From Novosphingobium sp. (GTDB lineage: Bacteria > Pseudomonadota > Alphaproteobacteria > Sphingomonadales > Sphingomonadaceae): a stretch of 64,000 nucleotides of DNA. The notes beneath the pieces were generated by a model. The model worked only from the letters and a program-made list of their open reading frames with translations, did no database searches and was not told the origin of the DNA. Position numbers and translations under genes: made by a program. Where the stretch lies: the NCBI RefSeq assembly GCF_039595395.1, contig NZ_JBCNLP010000006.1, positions 1,245,001 through 1,309,000 on the forward strand, written 5' to 3'. Shown piece by piece: positions 53,003 to 60,922 of this stretch. Within the stretch, counting starts at the first letter, position 1. Each line of letters begins with the position of its first letter.

Positions 53003-54046
53003 TCACGCTTCATCCTGCTGAATCAAAAGGGTGCCCAGCCCACGGGCATGGGCGCCAAGGCGGGCATCGGACCGGACACTGCCGACCGGGGCGGCAGCAC
53101 TCCAGCTCGACCAGCCAAGCTGCGCGGAGGCGCCCAGCCGCGAGGGGCGGATGGCCTCGCCCGCGGTTGCCAGTTCGATCTCCCAGTCGAGGTGAGGCGG
53201 GGCGAAACTGTCGATCGCCTCGACTAGGATGCGGTAACGGCTTCCTCCGGGCAGCAGATCGCGCAAGTCCCGCGCGGTGGCCACCTGCACCACAACCTTG
53301 AAGGCATCCTCCACGGTGCAGATGCGGCACCCGGCCACCGCATCGCCCCCGAGCCGGGAGAAGCCGCCGCCCAGAACCGTCCTTTCGGCAGGATCGATGT
53401 CGCGCCAGCGCTCGACATGCTCGACGATGCTGACGGGCAGCCGGATCACGCCGCTCAGCGCATCGGCAAGACCGCTCGGGCTGCGCGGCGAGGCGAAAAA
53501 CCCCGCATGGCGCAAGCGCGCCTCCACGGGAAAGGCCATGTGGTTAGCCGCGCCATCCTGCGCCCCGGTCAAAGCGGCAATCCTGGTGGCAAAATGATCG
53601 CTCCCGCGCCGATCGATGCTCGCGGCCGGGACGGCAGACGCCCATGCCCGGTAGAAAAGCTGGAGCATCCGCCCCGCCAGCACATCGAGAAAGCGCCCAT
53701 AAGGCCTGTGCGCGCTGCCACGCCCTTCGCTGGCGGCATAATCGGTGAGATGCAGCGGAAGCGGCCCCATCGCTCCGGTCAGCCCCAGCCAATGGCCCTC
53801 GACCACCGCCCGGTCGCCCTCCACGCTGATGGCCGCCAGCGTCGCGGCCGGAAAGGCGAGCGAGGGACTGTGAACCAGCGTCACCACATCATCGGCAGGC
53901 AGCTTCGCGGTGCCGATCGGCGGCGCCTGACGCGCACGCGCCTCCACGCCGCGCAGCAAAGCGAGGGGCGCGATGCTGCCGATCCGGGCCGCCGCCCGGC
54001 GCAGATAGCTCAAATGGTCGGGCGCTGGCCCAGGCGCGGTGGCCAT
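53003..54046 (-). CDS. tssG: T6SS baseplate protein TssG
   Basis: 347 residues, normal for TssG (VasB/ImpH family). Characteristic blocks are the early GSIAPLALLRGVEAR segment, GAMGPLPLHLTDYA near residue 90, and RLRHAGFF followed by LSGVIRLPVSIVEH near 205. TssG joins TssE, TssF and TssK in the baseplate wedge. The start at 54046 overlaps the end of tssF by 37 bp, which is long but common in this family; no later ATG gives a better N-terminus. Read from the same transcript as tssF and ppkA. Confidence 0.92.
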   Translation of the reverse strand: MATAPGPAPDHLSYLRRAAARIGSIAPLALLRGVEARARQAPPIGTAKLPADDVVTLVHSPSLAFPAATLAAISVEGDRAVVEGHWLGLTGAMGPLPLHLTDYAASEGRGSAHRPYGRFLDVLAGRMLQLFYRAWASAVPAASIDRRGSDHFATRIAALTGAQDGAANHMAFPVEARLRHAGFFASPRSPSGLADALSGVIRLPVSIVEHVERWRDIDPAERTVLGGGFSRLGGDAVAGCRICTVEDAFKVVVQVATARDLRDLLPGGSRYRILVEAIDSFAPPHLDWEIELATAGEAIRPSRLGASAQLGWSSWSAAAPVGSVRSDARLGAHARGLGTLLIQQDEA

Positions 54047-55884
54047 CGGACGATCGATCCCTGCTGGAGATTGTCGAAACTGACCTCGACGAAGCTGTTG
54101 ATGGCCGCGAACTCGGCCAGAAAGCGTTCGAGCACCGCGCCGAACAGCACGCTGCGCCCGGTCTCGTAATTGCCTTCATCCAGCACGATCCGCAGATGCT
54201 GGCCGCGCACAAAGGATGGCCGTCCGCGATCCGGCAGGCGGCGCGAGACCGGCGAAGCATGGATCTCGCGAACCCCATCGACCTCGCGCTGCAGGGTCGG
54301 GTCCTCGACCCTGCCATAGAGCGAAAGATGGGCGCGCAGAACATCCGGGCTGCCCGCAGGGTCGCGGGCGAAACCGGTGTAATTGGGCGTCAGATGGCCG
54401 ATCACCCGCCAGGCCGCATCGCCCAGCCCCAGCGGCGAGCGGGGCGGCGTGGGCGCGCGCAGCAAGGATATGCTGCGCGCCGCAATCCCCTCGGCTGCCA
54501 GAGGCGTACCGGTCATGCGGATCCTGCCTGCCAGCTCGCGGTTGGTGACCAGCGCGCGAAGCGACAGTTCGCTGATATCATCCAGCCGGTCTGGCCGCCC
54601 CGGCGCCGTGAGGCTGATCCATGTTTCGCTGCCGGTGTAATCGCTGCGGCGGCGCATCCGCTGCTCACGTGTCGAGAGGCGGCGGTGGCGCAGGCGGGTC
54701 ACATAGAAGAGCGCCTCGTTCCAGTCATAGAGCTGGCCGGAATAGTCGTAGATCGGGGCCACCTCGCGCGGCTCGCTGCCCTGCCGGCCATGGGCGTGGA
54801 CATCGAGGAGGCGGTAGATCTCGAAATCGAGCGGACGCGCGCGATCGGCCACGACCAGCCGTTCATGGTCAAAGGCCGTGATCTGCACGCGATCGAGCTG
54901 CTTCTCGTAAAGGTTGATCGCGGGCGTGGCGAAAGCGCGCAGATTGACCGCTGAAACCGCGCCTTCCAGTGTCTCCGCCTTGCGCCGGAACAGGATCACG
55001 ATGTCGCAGGCCTCCGCCTCGGCCAGCGCCTTGCAGGCTTTGTCGAGCCCCTCCAGCCGGACGAACTGGAAGCGCTGGGGGCAGGCAAAATATTCGCTGA
55101 GGATGCGATAGCCACGGTTCGAGCGCCGCTCGGCGGGCAGCAGCGCGCAATCTTCGCTGAAGCCATGCGGCACCGGCAGGGGCAGAGGCAGAGGCAGAGG
55201 CATGCTGCCGGTGCCCGATGCGTCTGTGGCCACAACCGCCACCGCATCGGCAACAAGCTGGCGATAGAGTTCTCCAGCCACTGCCCCCTCGCCATCGAGA
55301 TAGAGCGGCAAGGCAGTGAACGAGAGCGCGCCCAATCTGGCGCCCCCGGTGGTGCGCAGGCGAATGCGCAGGCCCGCCTCGACAGCGGCGTCGGGCTGCA
55401 GTGATGCCAGATAAGGCGCCACCGCGCTGCGCGAGGGAAGATACTCCACCGCCTCGACCCGCAAGGGCCAGAGTGTTACCGCATGGCCGGTCTGGAAGGT
55501 GACCGGCGTGGCATCACGATCGGCGGCGACGGCCTGCAGTCGCGTGCCGCGTTCGATCTCGATGCCTTGGGTAAGCGCGGCGTCGCCCTCATGGGGCTCG
55601 AAACCGACGATGCAGATCGAGGGCGTCGGCGCCAGATAATGCGGCTGAATGGCACTGAGCAGATGCTGGGTGAATTCCGGAAACTGGTCCTGCAGCTTGA
55701 GCTGAACCCGCGCACCCAGAAAGGCCACGCCCTCCAGCAGCCGCTCGACATGCGGATCGACCTGCGCCGCCGCGCCCAGCCCCAGCCGCCCGGCGACCGA
55801 GGGATAATCCTCGCCGAAACGCTTTGCCGTCTCGCGCAGATGCACGAGTTCGTCGTTATACGCCTGGAGAAGTCGCGGATCCAT
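54010..55884 (-). CDS. tssF: T6SS baseplate protein TssF
   Basis: 624 residues, standard size for TssF (VasA/ImpG). The N-terminal signature MDPRLLQAYNDELVHLRE and the following EDYPSVAGRLG and VERLLEGVAFLGARVQ are diagnostic. The ATG at 55884 overlaps the tssE stop as TGATG; a TTG one codon earlier is also in frame but unlikely. TssF is present in two copies per baseplate wedge with TssG. It contains a short Pro-Leu repeat near residue 225-235 (PLPLPLPLPVP) that looks like a low-complexity linker. Confidence 0.93.
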   Translation of the reverse strand: MDPRLLQAYNDELVHLRETAKRFGEDYPSVAGRLGLGAAAQVDPHVERLLEGVAFLGARVQLKLQDQFPEFTQHLLSAIQPHYLAPTPSICIVGFEPHEGDAALTQGIEIERGTRLQAVAADRDATPVTFQTGHAVTLWPLRVEAVEYLPSRSAVAPYLASLQPDAAVEAGLRIRLRTTGGARLGALSFTALPLYLDGEGAVAGELYRQLVADAVAVVATDASGTGSMPLPLPLPLPVPHGFSEDCALLPAERRSNRGYRILSEYFACPQRFQFVRLEGLDKACKALAEAEACDIVILFRRKAETLEGAVSAVNLRAFATPAINLYEKQLDRVQITAFDHERLVVADRARPLDFEIYRLLDVHAHGRQGSEPREVAPIYDYSGQLYDWNEALFYVTRLRHRRLSTREQRMRRRSDYTGSETWISLTAPGRPDRLDDISELSLRALVTNRELAGRIRMTGTPLAAEGIAARSISLLRAPTPPRSPLGLGDAAWRVIGHLTPNYTGFARDPAGSPDVLRAHLSLYGRVEDPTLQREVDGVREIHASPVSRRLPDRGRPSFVRGQHLRIVLDEGNYETGRSVLFGAVLERFLAEFAAINSFVEVSFDNLQQGSIVRWPPRLGQRPTI

Positions 55885-56402
55885 CAATGCTCCCGAAAGC
55901 TTGCGGTGCCGGTATCGACCTCGACATCGGTGCGGATCTCGACCGGCATGGCCTGCACCGCCGCCGTCACATCGCCGCGAATGACAAAGCTGACGCTGTT
56001 GGGCCGCGCATCCTCAAGCGAAGGGTCCACATCGAGACTGCCCCGCTCCACGCGCGGCTCGAAGCGAAGGATGGCCTCGCGGATATCGCGGGCGCGGGCC
56101 TGAACGCCCCTGCCGGTGAGCAAGGTGCCGCTCAGATCGCCAAGGCCGTAATTGAGCGTCGAACCGCGCACCTCGGGGAACGAGGACAGATCCTGCACCG
56201 CGTCCAGATTGACCGTGTTGAGCAGCCAGTCCAGCTCGCGCAGCAGCGTGCTGCGCAGCGCGGCCTCATTGAAGCGCTCGATCCGTGCCGCTGTATGAGG
56301 GAGGCGTCCGGCGGCATGCTCGCAGGCGCCATCATCGCCGGTATCGGCAATCAGCTTGTCGAACAGGGTCGGGTTGATGCGCGGGGTCACGGCAAGGATC
56401 AT
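55884..56402 (-). CDS. tssE: T6SS baseplate protein TssE (gp25-like)
   Basis: 172 residues, a gp25/lysozyme-like baseplate protein. Recognisable are the ERFNEAALRSTLLRELDWLLNT stretch near residues 42-63, the YGLGD block near 88 and REAILRFEPRVE near 109-120, all standard TssE. It initiates sheath assembly at the baseplate. The start overlaps the stop of the unknown gene 56399-56836 by ATGA, and its stop overlaps tssF, so the three are translationally coupled. Confidence 0.92.
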   Translation of the reverse strand: MILAVTPRINPTLFDKLIADTGDDGACEHAAGRLPHTAARIERFNEAALRSTLLRELDWLLNTVNLDAVQDLSSFPEVRGSTLNYGLGDLSGTLLTGRGVQARARDIREAILRFEPRVERGSLDVDPSLEDARPNSVSFVIRGDVTAAVQAMPVEIRTDVEVDTGTASFREH

Positions 56403-56836
56403 CGGCCGCGAAAATAGGTCCAGATCCAGCCCATTTCCTCTTTCAGATCCTGGTTGGATTCATTGCCTGCCATCAAGGCATGGAAATGATGGGGATAAAG
56501 CGAGACATCAGCGGCCATGAAAGCCTGATTGGCCTCATTGAACGGGACATTCGCCTGCACAAAATCCATGCCTCCCACGCGGATCAGGCTACGCCCGCCG
56601 CCACCTTGATGCTGCTGGCCATCGCTCCAGGCGAGCATCTTGACCGCGCCGCGGATATCGCCCGGCAGTTGCTGGTCTGCCACGCCATCCCGCACGGTAC
56701 CGCGCGCCTCGATCTTCATATGAAGATGAGGGTGGGCGGTGCCGCCCCTCCCGTCGAAATAGTAATCGCTTTGCCGCACCACCCAGCGCCGCGCTTCGAA
56801 GCTTTGCCGCACAGCCGTCGGCATCTTGTATGGCAT
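56399..56836 (-). CDS. Unknown T6SS-locus protein between hcp and tssE
   Basis: 145 residues from ATG 56836, which has GGAG 7 bp upstream; an ATG two codons earlier is too close to it. I do not recognise the family. It has no signal peptide or membrane helix. It is aromatic and His-rich (SDYYFDGRGGTAHPHLHMK near residues 22-41; YPHHFHA near 113) with a Gly/Gln-rich loop (about 75-83) and ends WIWTYFRGR. The phrase HLHMKIEARG suggests a beta-strand protein. Tight linkage with hcp, tssE and tssF suggests an Hcp- or baseplate-related accessory or a small effector adaptor; this is inference. Confidence 0.75.
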   Translation of the reverse strand: MPYKMPTAVRQSFEARRWVVRQSDYYFDGRGGTAHPHLHMKIEARGTVRDGVADQQLPGDIRGAVKMLAWSDGQQHQGGGGRSLIRVGGMDFVQANVPFNEANQAFMAADVSLYPHHFHALMAGNESNQDLKEEMGWIWTYFRGR

Positions 56837-56878
56837 CGTCATTCTCCACTGGATCGATGCTGATGGCAGAGCCGCCGA

Positions 56879-57364
56879 TCAGGCCGACTGGTTCTTGCGG
56901 ATATCCCAGTTGAAGGGAACGTTGCCGGCTGCCGAGCCGCTGGCACTCTGCGGCGTATAGACCACCTTCATTTTCGCGAAGTTGAAGGTGACATTCTCCA
57001 CCGTCAGCTCGTCGCCCGGACTGCCGCCGTGCTGCACGCCGCTGACGAAGACCTGATCCATCTCGATCTTGAGATATTCGAGCGGGCTGTCACCACCCAC
57101 CTTGCGACAGACCAAAACCCCCGTGGCGAAGTGATTGCCTTTGGCGCAATTGCCCAGAATGGTGGCGGTGGCCTTGTCGACATATTTGGTGATGCTCAGA
57201 TCGTGGAACGAGGCCTTGCCGGTGCCCGAGCCACCGCCCATGCTGGAGCTGCCCTGATTGGTCACGCCCCAGTTCCAGCCGAGCAGCTCGATCTCATTCT
57301 CATGGCCCGAGGCGATCGACTCGCCATCGCAGCCGGCGAGCTTCAGGAACATTTCAACGGCCAT
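56879..57364 (-). CDS. hcp: T6SS tube protein Hcp
   Basis: 161 residues, typical for Hcp1-type tube subunits. It begins MAVEMFLKLAG with an ELLGWNWGVTNQGS segment near residues 27-40, a TGKASFHDLSITKYVDKATA stretch near 49-67 and YLKIEMDQVFVSGVQHGG near 97-114, all family marks. Hexameric rings stack into the inner tube fired by the sheath and can carry effectors in their lumen. It is encoded right after tssC, 40 bp away. A single unfused Hcp domain; no effector extension. Confidence 0.95.
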   Translation of the reverse strand: MAVEMFLKLAGCDGESIASGHENEIELLGWNWGVTNQGSSSMGGGSGTGKASFHDLSITKYVDKATATILGNCAKGNHFATGVLVCRKVGGDSPLEYLKIEMDQVFVSGVQHGGSPGDELTVENVTFNFAKMKVVYTPQSASGSAAGNVPFNWDIRKNQSA

Positions 57365-57404
57365 GCCGCACTCCTTTATCGAATAAGGTCAGAAAGATGG
57401 GGGA

Positions 57405-58898
57405 TCAGTCAGCGGTCTTGGGCAGGCGCGAGACCATGCTCAGCGACACATCCATGCCTTCGAGCTGATAATGCGGCACCATGCGGAACAGGCCGCGATA
57501 ATAGCCGGGGTTCTCCGGGTCGGGGATGACCTCGACCGAAGCCTGTTTCAGCGGCTTGCGGGCCTTGGTCGTTTCGTCGGAATGTTCGGGCTGAAGATCG
57601 ACATATTGCATGATCCAGCTCTGCAGATCGCGACCCAGTTGCGGCGCCTCACGCGATCCGCCGATCCAGTCACGGACCATGCATTTGAGGTAATGCGCGA
57701 AACGGCAGCTCGCGAAGATATAGGGCAGGCGTGCCGACAGATTGGCACTGGCTGTCGCGTCCGGATCGTCATAGGCCCTGGGCGCATGCAGCGTCTGCGC
57801 GCCGATGAAGGTGGCATGGTCGGTGTTCTTGCGATGCACCAGCGCCATCAGCCCCGCGCGCGACAGTTCGGCCTCGCGCCGGTCGGAAATCGCGATTTCG
57901 GTGGGGCATTTGGCGTCGATGCCACCCTCGTCGGTCGGGAAGAGCGCGACCGGCAGATCCTCCACCGTGCCGCCCGATTCAACGCCCCGAATACGCGTGC
58001 ACCAGCCATAGGTCTTGAACGCCTCGGTGATCCGCACGCCCAGCGCATAAGAGGCATTGAGCCACAGATAGTTGTCGTGATTCCCCTCGACCTCTTCCTC
58101 GAAGGCGAAATCCTCGACCGGATCAGTCTCCGGACCATAGAGCGGCCGCCCCAGAAAACGCGGCAGGGTCAGCGCCATATAGCGGCTGTCGTTGGAGGCG
58201 CGGAACGAGCGCCAGGCCAGATAATCGGTGGCCTCGAACTGCTTGGCCAGATCGCGCGGATTGGCGAGTTCACGCCAGCTGTCCATGCCGATCAGGCCGG
58301 GGCCAGCCGCCGCGATGAAAGGCGCATGGGCCGCCGCGCCGATCTTCGACAAGCCCTTCATCACCTCCAGATCGGGGCCGCTGTGATCGAAGGTGAAATC
58401 GCAGATCATCGCGCCATAAGGCTGGCCGCCAAGCTGCCCGAACTCTGCCTCATAGACCTTCTTGAACAGCGGGCTCTGATCCCAGGCCGCATCGCGATAC
58501 TGGCGGAACTGGCGCCGCGTTTCCTCCTTGGAGATGTTCAGCACGCGGATCTTGAGATCCTTGCCGGTCGAGGTGTTGCCGACCAGATACCAGAGCCCGC
58601 GCCATGCCGATTCCAGCGCCTGAAATTCGGCATGGTGGATGATCGCGTTGATCTGCTCCGACAGCTTGCGGTCGATCGCGGCCTTGAGACTATCGACGGT
58701 CATATAGACATCGTCGCCGACCACCGCGGCATCTTCCAGCGCCTGCTGCGCCAGGGTCTTGACCGCCCGCTCGATGCGCTGCTGCCGCGCCTCATTGGCG
58801 GGCTTGAATTCCTTGTGAAGCAGCATCGCGAAATCGTCCGCGAAGGTGACCTCGCTCGCCTCGGCGCTCGCGATGGGCTGCAGCATGTGATCTGCCAT
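57405..58898 (-). CDS. tssC: T6SS sheath large subunit TssC
   Basis: 497 residues from ATG 58898, chosen because AGGAG lies 8 bp upstream; ATG 58904 is only 2 bp from it. Characteristic TssC blocks are WRGLWYLV near residue 98, PYGAMICDFTFDH near 160, PFIAAAGPGLIG near 192 and the C-terminal YYRGLFRMVPHYQLEGMDVSLSMVSRLP. With TssB it forms the contractile sheath that propels Hcp and VgrG. Read after tssB with a 32-bp gap. Nothing is missing compared with the family. Confidence 0.95.
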   Translation of the reverse strand: MADHMLQPIASAEASEVTFADDFAMLLHKEFKPANEARQQRIERAVKTLAQQALEDAAVVGDDVYMTVDSLKAAIDRKLSEQINAIIHHAEFQALESAWRGLWYLVGNTSTGKDLKIRVLNISKEETRRQFRQYRDAAWDQSPLFKKVYEAEFGQLGGQPYGAMICDFTFDHSGPDLEVMKGLSKIGAAAHAPFIAAAGPGLIGMDSWRELANPRDLAKQFEATDYLAWRSFRASNDSRYMALTLPRFLGRPLYGPETDPVEDFAFEEEVEGNHDNYLWLNASYALGVRITEAFKTYGWCTRIRGVESGGTVEDLPVALFPTDEGGIDAKCPTEIAISDRREAELSRAGLMALVHRKNTDHATFIGAQTLHAPRAYDDPDATASANLSARLPYIFASCRFAHYLKCMVRDWIGGSREAPQLGRDLQSWIMQYVDLQPEHSDETTKARKPLKQASVEVIPDPENPGYYRGLFRMVPHYQLEGMDVSLSMVSRLPKTAD

Positions 58899-58930
58899 AT
58901 CCATAACTCCTGGAACGGTTGGGCTTGGGT

Positions 58931-59473
58931 TCAATCCTCGGCGTGGCCGGGGGCGGCATCGTCATGGCCGATCAGGCCGGGTGCCGGTTCGGCAGCAAGC
59001 GAGGCCAGCAGGGCGGGATCGCGCAAAATCCGGTCGAGCAGCGCCTGAGCCCCGGCCTTACCGTCCATATACAGCATCAGATCATTGAGCTGCTCGCGCG
59101 CCTCCAGCAGTTTGGCCAGCGCCGGTACGTTGCGCGCGATCCGGCCGGGATTGAAATCCTCAAGCGTCGTGAAGGTCAGATCGATGGCCAATTGGCCCTC
59201 GCCGGTCAGCGTGTTCCCGACCGTGAAGGCGGCGCGGGGCGCGATGCGCTCCATCCGCTCATCGAAATTGTCCATGTCGAACTCGAGAAAATCGCGCTCC
59301 GCATGGGGTTTCTTCTCGACATGGGATTTGCCCGAAAGATCGGACATCACCCCCATCACGAAGGGCAGTTCGATCTTCTGCCGCGCGCCATAGCTCTCGA
59401 CCTCATATTCGATGTGGACGCGCGGCGCCCGGTTTTCCTTGATAAAACGCTGGCCGCCCTTCGCCGAAACCAT
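58931..59473 (-). CDS. tssB: T6SS sheath small subunit TssB
   Basis: 180 residues from ATG 59473, with GAGG 5 bp upstream; a GTG two codons earlier is in frame. TssB marks: RAPRVHIEYEVE near residues 15-26, ELPFVMGVMSDLSG near 35-48 and FTTLEDFNPGRIARNVPAL near 100-118. It pairs with TssC in the sheath. It is separated from tssA by a 325-bp gap, so a promoter for the tssB-tssC-hcp-tssE-tssF-tssG-ppkA string may sit just upstream. Confidence 0.94.
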   Translation of the reverse strand: MVSAKGGQRFIKENRAPRVHIEYEVESYGARQKIELPFVMGVMSDLSGKSHVEKKPHAERDFLEFDMDNFDERMERIAPRAAFTVGNTLTGEGQLAIDLTFTTLEDFNPGRIARNVPALAKLLEAREQLNDLMLYMDGKAGAQALLDRILRDPALLASLAAEPAPGLIGHDDAAPGHAED

Positions 59474-59798
59474 GGTCACCTCGTCTGACTGCTGTCACGT
59501 TCCGGCACATCCCTTGACGGGCCGGGTGATGCATCAAATGCACAGCGGCGACCTTCTCCTTGATTACAGTGCGAGCGGATTGTGTTGCGGCTGTCACAAA
59601 CGACGAAATCGCTATCAGGCAGTGACGGATATCTCGCGAAACTGCCCCGATATTACATCTGAAACCCGATGATCATCGAAACGAAGCCGGGATCGGCTCA
59701 GTCATCTTTTCGTGTTTCACAGTTTTATCCGGCCAGATGATTTTCAGACGATGCGCAACTCCACGCCAATCCGGACCATGACGGCGGCGGGCTCTCGC
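59474..59798. other. Intergenic region between tssA and tssB
   Basis: 325 bp without a gene, more AT-rich than its flanks between about 59560 and 59740. It should carry the promoter of the long tssB operon (minus strand). I see no clear sigma-54 site in that orientation, no strong hairpin and no repeat. Confidence 0.5.
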
Positions 59799-60800
59799 TC
59801 AGCCCCCGCCGCGAAAATGCAGAAGCTGGCGGGCATCGCCAACCGCATTGGGCGCGATATCCTCGAGCACCTCGAGAAAGTCGCGCTGAACCCATTCACG
59901 CGCCCGCCCCAGCAGCAGCGGCACCGGGCTATGAGGCTCGGTCCGGCGGTAATAATCCACCGCGAGATCGATCACACGCACCACATCCTCGCGCGAACGC
60001 ACTGCGGCGGGGATGCCCTGCGCCGCGGACGGCACGCCTTCCGTTCCCACTTCCTCGATGATCGGCTCATCGATCGCGGCAACCGGCAGAAAAGCACGCG
60101 CCGCCGCCGCGATCTCGGACAGGACCTCATAGATCGGGCCGAAACTCGCCCCGAGACCGCCACCCGCCCGCTCGCCGAGCGCCAGATCGACATCGTGAAA
60201 CAGCCTGTCGATCGCCTCGATCCGCGACAGAGTTTCGCCAAGACGGCCAAGGCTGGCCGGTTCCTCAAGCGTGGCGCGGAAGCTGCCATAGCCAACTTCC
60301 GTTTCGCCGCCGCGCTGGAAACGCTGAAGATCCTGACCGCTGAAGGCCCCATGGCGCGGGTGGTCGAGCAGGATCATGGTCCGCAGCGGTCCGGTGAAAG
60401 CGCTGAAACTGGTCAGCGTATCGCATGCGCCGATCCGTCCCTCGGGCCCGTAATCCGGAAGCTGCGGGTGGCAATCCTCCCAATAATGCTCAATCAGTCC
60501 GGCAAGATAGCGCAAGCCTGCCTCGACAATGTCGAGCCGCCCCCAACGCGCACCGGCGCGGCACAGATAGACCGCGAGCCAAACGTCCTTCGTCTGCGCG
60601 CTCTGTTCGATGATCAGCGTGACGATGCGGCGCCAGTCGATATCGCTCTCGATCGTGCCGATGCCATTCGTGTCGATCGAGACCGAGGCCGCGAAGGCCT
60701 GCTCGATCTCATGTCGCCTTGGGTCATAGGCAAGGTCGGGTCCGACGCGGTCGCTGTCCGAGATCGGCACCAGAAGACGTTCGGGATCGGGATTCATCAT
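59799..60800 (-). CDS. tssA: T6SS cap protein TssA
   Basis: 333 residues. An ImpA_N domain lies at about residues 8-165: PISDSDRVGPDLAYDPRR near 12-29 and the IDWRRIV...SAQTKDVWLAVYL block near 54-78. The C-terminal part ends with the conserved EPHSPVPLLLGRAREW stretch near 290, marking the short class of TssA. TssA caps and coordinates growth of the tube and sheath. Starts at ATG 60800 or 60797, both after GAGG. It is divergent from vgrG across 122 bp containing a 10-bp dyad, and upstream of tssB on the same strand. Confidence 0.9.
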   Translation of the reverse strand: MMNPDPERLLVPISDSDRVGPDLAYDPRRHEIEQAFAASVSIDTNGIGTIESDIDWRRIVTLIIEQSAQTKDVWLAVYLCRAGARWGRLDIVEAGLRYLAGLIEHYWEDCHPQLPDYGPEGRIGACDTLTSFSAFTGPLRTMILLDHPRHGAFSGQDLQRFQRGGETEVGYGSFRATLEEPASLGRLGETLSRIEAIDRLFHDVDLALGERAGGGLGASFGPIYEVLSEIAAAARAFLPVAAIDEPIIEEVGTEGVPSAAQGIPAAVRSREDVVRVIDLAVDYYRRTEPHSPVPLLLGRAREWVQRDFLEVLEDIAPNAVGDARQLLHFRGGG

Positions 60801-60818
60801 ATCCTCGCAAATGTTCGA

Positions 60819-60844
60819 GCCCGTATTCAGACGCGAATACGGGC
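60819..60844. promoter_or_regulatory. Dyad between tssA and vgrG
   Basis: GCCCGTATTC (60819-60828) and GAATACGGGC (60835-60844) form a perfect 10-bp inverted repeat with a 6-nt gap, only 19 bp upstream of the tssA start. It could be a repressor operator covering the tssA ribosome-binding region, or a hairpin in the tssA leader. Confidence 0.5.
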
Positions 60845-60922
60845 CAAGCCCGTAAATCTTCGCGGAAACAGCGGCAATCTCATGATTGATGACATCTGTA
60901 ATACGCGCCGAAGGATCGGATC

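Noticed and set aside
57471..59048. 525-codon plus-strand frame opposite tssC and tssB
   Set aside because: Spans two core type VI genes and their gap; composition is that of a shadow frame.
59512..59527. Sigma-54-like GGCAC-N5-TTG on the plus strand upstream of tssB
   Set aside because: It points away from tssB toward the end of tssA and lacks the final C of the -12 GC element, so it cannot drive the operon.
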